This document shows positions 58,133 through 64,000 of a stretch of 64,000 nt of DNA, one piece after another. A program made the translations under genes and the position numbers. The stretch comes from Hibiscus mutabilis (Eukaryota; Streptophyta; Magnoliopsida; Malvales; Malvaceae). The DNA lies in NCBI GenBank assembly GCA_019671005.1, contig CM033711.1, positions 58,887,049 to 58,951,048 of the forward strand, read 5' to 3'. The first letter of the stretch is position 1. Each line of letters begins with the position of its first letter. Under the pieces are notes generated by a model. It did not search any database, was not told where the DNA came from, and saw nothing but the letters and a program-made list of their open reading frames with translations.

Positions 58133-59636
58133 TGTAATACCCCCTTCCCATCTTGATAAGGAACTGAGTCGAAAAATGTTACCAGAAACTTATTCAGAGG
58201 TCGAAAGCTTAATCAGAGTTCAGAATCTTATTCTAGATGTCTTATTAAACTCTTTTACGACTTATCAAACTAACTTATTAATAGCTTACTCAATTTGGGG
58301 CTAATTTCAAACTTTTTTGAATTTAGGGACTAAATTGTAAATTTTACAAATTAAGGATCTTTATCAGAATTTCTTTACGCTAATCTTCAACTGAACTCAT
58401 CCATTATTAGACTATGAAATTTCGTTATCAATGGAGATTATTTACCTATCCAATTAGACCATACAATATTTAGTGACCATTTTGTAAATTATTCAAAATT
58501 GTGTTCAAAGCCTTTTAACAGAATTAACTACCTCCGTATCGATACACCTTGGGTCTGTATCGATATGGATAGGCATAGATTCAATTTAGACTTTGAGTGA
58601 TTAAGGCCCTGTATCGGTACCACTTAGATCGTATCGATACAGGCTGACTTAATTAACCTTTCTTAACAGATCTTGTTTCAATAGAGCTAAGCTCGTACCG
58701 ATACAATTTGACAGGTGTTGACCCGTTCGATACACCCTTAGGTCGTATCAATACAATTTATTTTTTAGACCCCGCTACCAAGATCCGTATCGGCACACCC
58801 TTAGTGTATCGATACGCCATATTTTACCAAGTCCAAATATGCAAGGCTATATCGATACAGCTTTACCCGTATAGATACGCATGTCTTGTAATGACAGATT
58901 TTATCTGGTTTTTATTTGAATTAACAGATCGAACAATGTCCAAGCTTTACCAAATTTTACCAGCAATATTTAAACACTAAACCTACTAGCATGTCAATTT
59001 TCAGGTCCATTTCAATCCGTTTACTATGTGTTTACCTTTTAGTTCCTTTAAGCCCAATTTAACTAGTTTCTTTAATTTACAACCACCCCATCTTCCATTT
59101 TTTTGTACTTAAACACTTTAGGGCCATTATATACATATCAAAATAGACCAATGTAACATGTTTAAGCCCTATGCCACCTTACTAGGAGTTCAAACAAAAC
59201 GAAAGCATACATGTAATTGGTGGGAGTGACTTGCAACTTCAACAACATGATCGACGCTCGGATTGCTTCAAGGTCCTGAAATGCATCAGACACACACATG
59301 TTAGGCTTACATAGCCTATTGAGGTAGTATAACAAATGGAACCAAGTCTTCTAATGGCATGTATAACATGTGAGCACGCTTGAATGACGTATACATAATA
59401 TTAACATATACAATTCATGATTAACATCATCATATAGTAATTCCATATGTCAAATGCAAAACACATATCCTTCATTTTTCCCTTGCACATAGCAACCAAT
59501 GGATATGTGGATTCCCCTATACACCAAATCATATCAAATGTAGGCCTTAGCCTTGAGCCGTAGCTCCAAAATCCCTTAAACAATCCAACCTTTTCTCTCC
59601 ACATATAGGTCGTAGCCCCAGACCATAGTCCAATCC
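58133..59636 (-). repeat. Tekay-C LTR 3, part before the copia insertion
   Basis: Starts TGTAATACCCCC at 58133. A motif cluster is at 58534-58880. The LTR resumes after the copia element at 63803 (AATACCTTACTTAATGAGCT), matching LTR 1 at 44207-44230, and continues to the window end. Its right part is more distant from LTR 1 and 2 than these are from each other. Confidence 0.9.
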
Positions 59637-60710
59637 TGTTGGGCTCGATATCTTCAACAGAATTGCTTGCCAAGTGGTGGAGAAGATGTAATTTGGGTGA
59701 TGGTAGAGGAAGCAAAATATAGGAAAAATTAGACACAAGATTTAGAATGGTTCGAGCTTCTAACCAAGCTCTACATCCATTTCCTTATCTTCCTACTAAG
59801 GATTTTGGCCAATTCACTAAGAATAGGCTGAGGAGGTAACCATTTACAACCTAGACTCACTCACAAAGTCTACCATCTAAAGCTCACAAACCGAGCTTTG
59901 GGAACACTCTCTAACAAGAGAAAACTTAGCAAACTGGAAATCCCTCTAAAAGGTGATTGTTTGCACTCTTAAGCTCTCACCCAAATCCTAATACACTTGA
60001 GCATACATTGACATTTTAGCTCAACAAGTGTAGTCTATACAAAGAATGGGAAATTAAGCACTAAGACAAATCTTGATCATAATGTTGTTGACTTGTGGAT
60101 CATTAGTCTTCCATAGATGCTTGGAGGTTTCTTTTATACTCCCAATTGAGCTTCTAGCCGTTAGAGACTGTTGGGATTGAATTAGAGCCGTTGGGGCCTT
60201 TATTTCTCGCAATAATGAGAGTTCTGAAGCTGTCTATATAGGTACGCGGGTAGCCGTATCGGTACGTATTCTTCATAAACTACCCGTTGGGCTCTTTCCA
60301 GAAGATGTGTATCAATACGTGTAGGAGTGTATCGGTACAGCCTGCAGTTTAAAAGACCATTGGGAAATTAACCTTTAGGGGGTTTTGGTCATTGGGTTTT
60401 TTGCCACGTAAGCATATCGAAACGACCGCTCTCCGTATCGATACGGGCAAGCCCTGTATCAGTACAGGTGTTGGCAATTTCAAATAGACTGTAGCTGAAA
60501 CCCTAAGGCGTATCGATACAAGAAATATTGTATCAGTACGATTACTTGAAAAACTCAGGTTTGGCTACTTTAAAGACATTTAATTCATTCCAAAACCTCA
60601 TAAAATCCATCAATTTTTCAAGTTGTTTGGACTTAAAATCATTTTTGAAATCTTTTCAGTTTAGTCCAAAACAATTTTTCAATTATTATATCAAAACAAA
60701 TATTCCAACA
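59637..60710 (-). repeat. 3' LTR of the copia element, with motif cluster
   Basis: Motif starts by hand count are 60256, 60309/60329, 60435/60456 and 60510/60530. A minus-strand TATAAAAG is at 60131-60138. It is very similar to the 5' LTR but carries several small deletions (for example CTAAGAATAGG at 59818 against a longer stretch at 62876). Confidence 0.9.
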
Positions 60711-60722
60711 ATCTCCCCTTTT
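60711..60722 (-). other. Polypurine tract of the copia element
   Basis: The plus strand ATCTCCCCTTTT gives AAAAGGGGAGAT on the minus strand, directly before the LTR. This is the expected primer for plus-strand DNA synthesis. Confidence 0.85.
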
Positions 60723-61180
60723 TTGATATAATAAAGCCAACTTGAAAAATTGTTTGTGATTCTCCCCCTTAGTATTTAAAATTTTGAGTAAGAGATTTTA
60801 AAATTTAAATATGGTTAAAGCTCCTTCTTATTCACTTGAAAAATCAATTTTTCAAACCATTTCTCCCCCTTTTTGTTATCTCAAAATGAATTTAAGTAAC
60901 TTTAAGTTCAAAATAACAATGAAGGTTAACAAAAAATTTGACACAAATAAGTTTTTTGGTTTTAAAATGGCTCCCCCTTTCTCAAAGCATCATCAAATGT
61001 TAGTGCTACAATTATGATAATCTAGTTGAATTAAAAAAATAAATTAAATTAAAATAGACAAAATTCAACTAAATTTTACCATACTTGAACCAAGGAGAGG
61101 ATGTGAAGCCTTCCTTCTTTAAGTGTCATTTCATGTGTGTATGGAGCTCCCCCTTAATTTTGTACTTTGTTGATCATTCT
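60723..61180 (-). other. Non-coding 3' internal region with extra polypurine-like tracts
   Basis: Four further tracts of CTCCCCCTT type (plus strand) occur at 60762, 60862, 60971 and 61146, i.e. AAGGGGGAG on the element strand. Between them the sequence is AT-rich without coding. No trace of pol is visible, so pol was not merely mutated but is absent. Confidence 0.65.
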
Positions 61181-62600
61181 TCATCACACCTAAAACAAGA
61201 CAATCAAGTGATTTTTGGTATCCAAATTGCTTTGGATCCATAAGCATTATTAGCACATAACTTAGTCCCCTCAGGAATCCATTTTTCAATTTCATTCTTT
61301 TTAGTTGAAGTAATTAGTCAATTTGGGACCCAAATACTTCTAAAACATTTTCCATTCAAAATTCTAGGGGCACTAGATTGTCTTTGGTAAAAATTTGATT
61401 TTCCAAAATTGGTTTTCTTTTCAAGCTCTTTGGAAATCAAATCTTTTTCTTCTTAAACTTTATGAAGCAAATTTTGTAAATCTATACACTTTTTCTCAAA
61501 CTCATTGAGTTTTGCTTCAAGTTCAATTTTGGTTTTAGAAATCAAATCATTTTGAATTTTCAAATTTGAAATCACTTTCTTGTTTTTCAAAATGTGATTT
61601 TTAAACTCTAAAACCAAATCATCATAGGCATCTTGTAATTCATCAAAAGAATATGAACTAGAAGTAGATGAATTAGAAGTTACCCTTTAATATTTTTCGA
61701 TGGCCATAAGACAAAGGTTGACTTGTTCATCTTTGGAGGAGTCATCATTACTCCAAGTAGCCACATAAGCCTTCTTCTTATGGCTTGAAAAGCTTGGCCC
61801 CTTCTTCTTCATCCTTTATTCTTATTTTAGTTCTTCTTTTTTTTTCTTCATGAATCGGATGAATTTGTTGAAGAGCTTGGCCACCTCTTCATCTTCACTT
61901 TCCTCCTTACTTGAATCTACATGTTAGCATGTGGAGGTTGGAAGAGTAATGACATTCACATCAATGCCTTGCTCTTTGATATTCTTCTCCTTCTCCCTCT
62001 TTAAGGGTTGAGACATCATCTCATAGGTGAGCAAAGATCCCACAAGCTCGTCAAGCTTGAGCTCCTTCGAGTTATTTGCTTCTACAATGATCGTCTTTTT
62101 GGACTCTCATGATTTGGAAGTGAGTAGATCAACTTTGGAACGAATTTGTCTTCTGAAATCTCTTCCCCAAGACCTTTGAGTTGATTGACGATTGTAAAAA
62201 AACGGTCGAGCATCCTCTTGATGTCTTCATCCGGGTCCATCATGAAGTTCTCATACTCAAGGTTAGTAAGGCCGATCTTGGTCTCCTTTACATTGTTGGT
62301 TCCCTCGAATATGACTTCAAGCTTGTCCCATACTTCCTTGGCAATCTCACAAGAAGACATTTTCGCGTAGATGTCTGGGCTAAAAGCACAAAAGAGAATG
62401 TTCAAAGCCTTGCAATTTAGCTTCATCTTTTTGCGATTATCCGCACTCTATTTCGCCTTGCTTCGTTGTGGCACGAATAGACCGTCTTCAATAATGTCCC
62501 AAAGATGATAATCCTTGGCTCTTATGAAATACATCATCCTATTCTTCCAATAGGAGTAGTTGGTTCCGTCAAAGAATGATGGTCGGTCAGTGGACTGCAT
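61181..62600 (-). pseudogene. Copia gag (UBN2-type) with coiled coil
   Basis: It starts at ATG 62600 with MQSTDRPSFFDGTNYSYWKN, the usual copia gag opening. One in-frame TAG follows at about 62448. The UBN2-type core is at 62082-62426 (ALNILFCAFSPDIYAKMSSC, EVWDKLEVIFEGTNNVKETK, FMMDPDEDIKRMLDRFFTIV). A frameshift near 62085 follows, and then KELKLDELVGSLLTYEMMSQ. Positions 61400-61620 encode a heptad-like Lys/Glu/Leu-rich stretch, probably a coiled coil (SKTKIELEAKLNEFEKKCID). I do not see a CCHC zinc knuckle. Gag coats the element RNA in virus-like particles. Confidence 0.85.
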
Positions 62601-62680
62601 CACGGCTTCGGTTGATTGTTTGTCAGTTGAGCTTGCTGGGATAGCCTCAATAGGATGTAAGTCCTCTCAAATTGAGCCTC

Positions 62681-62692
62681 GCTCTGATACCA
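62681..62692 (-). other. Primer-binding site of the copia element, initiator tRNA-Met
   Basis: The minus strand reads TGGTATCAGAGC, two bases from the LTR end, exact to initiator tRNA-Met. Confidence 0.92.
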
Positions 62693-63202
62693 ATTGTTGG
62701 GCCTGATATCTTCAACTGAATTGCTTGCTAAGTGGTGGAGAATATGTAATTTGGGTGATGGTGGAGGAAGCAAAATATAGGAAAAATTAGACACGAGATT
62801 TAGAGTGGTTCGAGCTTCTAACCGAGCTCTACATCCACTACCTTAGCTTCCTACTAAGGATCTTGACCAATTCACTAAGAATTCTTCCCCTTTTCTAGGC
62901 TAAGGAGGCAACCATTTACAACCTAGACCCACTCACAAAGTTTAGCATCCAAAGCTCACAAACGGAGCTTTGGGAACACTCTCTAACAAGAGAAAACTTA
63001 GCAAACTAGAAATCCCTCTAAAAGGTGATTGTTTGCACTCTTAAGCTCTCACCCAAATCCTAATACACTTGAGCAAACATTGACATTTTAGCTCAACAAG
63101 TGTAGTCTATACAAAGAGAGGGAAATTAAGCACTAAGACAAATCTTGATCATAATGTTGTTGACTTGTGAATTATTAGTCTTCCATAGATGCTTGGAGGA
63201 TC

Positions 63203-63210
63203 CTTTTATA
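63203..63210 (-). promoter_or_regulatory. TATA box of the copia 5' LTR
   Basis: The minus strand reads TATAAAAGG, kept as TATAAAAG in the 3' LTR (60131-60138). It is downstream, in element sense, of the GTAYCGRTAC ladder, so the ladder occupies the enhancer position. Confidence 0.65.
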
Positions 63211-63307
63211 CTCCCAATTGAGCTTCTAGCCGTTGGAGATCAATGGGATTGAATTAGAGCCATTAGGGCCTTTATTTCCAGTAATAATTACAGTTATGAA
63301 GCTGTCC

Positions 63308-63631
63308 GTATCGGTACGCGGGTAGCCGTATCGATACATGTTCTTCATAAACTAGCCATTGGGCTCTTTCTAGAAGATATGTATCGATACGCGTAGGAGC
63401 GTATCGGTAAGGCCTGTAGTTTAAAAGACTATTGGGAAATTGACCATTGGGGGGTTTTGGTCGTTGGGGTTTTTGCCACGTAGGCGTATTGAAATGCTAA
63501 GAAGAGTATCGAAACGACCCCTCTCCGTATCGATATGGGCAAGCCCTGTACCGGTACGGGTGTTGGCAATTTCAAATAGACTGTTGATGAAACCCTAAGA
63601 CGTATCGATACAAGAAATATTGTATCGGTAC
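63308..63631. promoter_or_regulatory. GTAYCGRTAC ladder in the copia 5' LTR
   Basis: Ten words, of which 63486, 63506, 63527 and 63548 form a continuous run of 20, 21 and 21 bases; the others are pairs 20 apart. Some words have one change (GTATCGAAAC, GTATTGAAAT), but position is kept even when the word has decayed. Confidence 0.65.
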
Positions 63632-63802
63632 GGTTACTTGAAAAACTCAAGTTTGGCTACTTTAAAGACATTTAATTCATTCCAAAACCTTATAAAATCC
63701 ATCAATTTTTCAAGTTGTTTAGACTTAAAATCATTTTTGAAATCTTTTCAGTTTAGTCCAAAACAAATTTTCAATTATTATATCAAAACAAATATTCCAA
63801 CA

Positions 63803-64000
63803 AATACCTTACTTAATGAGCTCAAATAACCCTATGGCATGCCAATTGTATCCAATGTCTACAAGTGTCCAAGCTTACATATTTCATCATAAGGCTTACC
63901 TTGGTGTCCTTAGGCCATATTGGATTGCAAATTGAGCATTGGCTCCAAATATCATAGCATAACATTTTCATATCAAATTCTACAAATAACATATTCAAAT
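63803..64000 (-). repeat. Tekay-C LTR 3, part after the copia insertion
   Basis: It opens with the second copy of the 5-bp duplication (AATAC) and aligns with LTR 1 from about 44207 and LTR 2 from about 51908 (GGCATGCCAATTGTATCCAATG against GGCATGCTAATTGTATCTAATG type matches). It continues past the window. Confidence 0.88.

Larger units (their letters stand above)
59637..63802 (-). mobile_element. Non-autonomous Ty1/copia element carrying gag only (TR-GAG type)
   Basis: It is complete: LTRs 59637-60710 and 62695-63802 (1074 and 1108 bp), both TGTTGGGC...TTCCAACA on the plus strand. The target duplication is AATCC (59632-59636) and AATAC (63803-63807), with one difference. It has an initiator-Met primer site and a polypurine tract. 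Its internal region of only 1984 bases encodes gag but no protease, integrase, RT or RNase H. It lies inside Tekay-C LTR 3, so it is younger than that insertion. It would need enzymes from a related autonomous element. Confidence 0.9.
62695..63802 (-). repeat. 5' LTR of the copia element
   Basis: It reads TGTTGGGCC at 62695 to TTCCAACA at 63802. It carries motif starts 63308/63328, 63381/63401, 63486/63506/63527/63548 and 63602/63622. The cluster is in U3, about 100-420 bases upstream of the TATA box. Confidence 0.92.
42728..64000 (-). mobile_element. Tekay-C chromovirus in tandem: LTR-internal-LTR-internal-LTR
   Basis: Three LTRs (42728-45633, 50419-53333, and 58133 onward) alternate with two nearly identical internal regions (45634-50418 and 53334-58132). 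The repeat offset, measured on shared ORFs, is 7701 to 7714 bases. Such a form is expected from unequal recombination between the two LTRs of one insertion on sister chromatids. The left flank before LTR 1 is GTAAG (42723-42727); the right end is outside the window. The third LTR is interrupted by a copia element at 59637-63802. Confidence 0.9.

Noticed and set aside
63308..63631. CRISPR-like spaced repeats
   Set aside because: The words are 10 bp with 10-bp spacers that are themselves similar, in a plant LTR. Nothing resembles a repeat-spacer array or Cas genes.

Overview
This window is nuclear DNA from a flowering plant, most likely a eudicot. It holds one intact intron-split gene whose protein matches plant UBX-domain protein 1 (PUX1) along its whole length, next to a broken carboxylesterase relic. 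Almost everything else is plant LTR retrotransposons of familiar clades: Athila, Tat/Ogre, Tekay/Del chromovirus and Ty1/copia. I cannot name the genus.

Layout, left to right. 1-6728: 5' part of an Athila-type element on the minus strand (LTR, tRNA-Asp primer site, gag, protease, RT, RNase H, integrase); its 3' end lies off the window. 6729-12789: the only genic island. It has an unassigned stretch, a last-exon relic of a CXE11/CXE16-type carboxylesterase (minus), PUX1 (plus, seven coding exons, 254 residues) and the 3' end of a LINE. 12790-17590: a Tat/Ogre-type element on the plus strand, cut off after gag. 17590-25373: Tekay-A (minus), both LTRs truncated. 25374-34694: Tekay-B (minus, very decayed), carrying a solo copia LTR and a possible MITE. 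34695-42727: Athila-2 (minus), its integrase split by a 2.9-kb solo LTR with a perfect 5-bp target duplication. 42728-64000: Tekay-C (minus) in the tandem form LTR-internal-LTR-internal-LTR. Its third LTR is interrupted by a 4.17-kb gag-only copia element (59637-63802) with target duplication and both LTRs.

Function. Only PUX1 looks like a working host gene (a predicted CDC48/p97 adaptor). The elements are self-replication modules: an LTR promoter, a primer site, then gag, protease, RT, RNase H and integrase, with a chromodomain in the Tekay copies. Nearly all carry stops and frameshifts.

Most interesting signal. The LTRs of the Tekay families and of the copia family, but not of the Athila or Tat elements, carry clusters of a 10-bp palindrome-like word, GTAYCGRTAC. 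It is spaced 20 or 21 bp start to start, two turns of the helix, and the spacer often contains CTAAG or CTTAG. In the complete copia LTRs the cluster lies just upstream of the TATA box. A second signal is technical or epigenetic: the two copies of the Tekay-C internal region differ mostly at CAG/CTG trinucleotides, which looks like base-calling error at CHG-methylated cytosines, so many frameshifts here may not be real.
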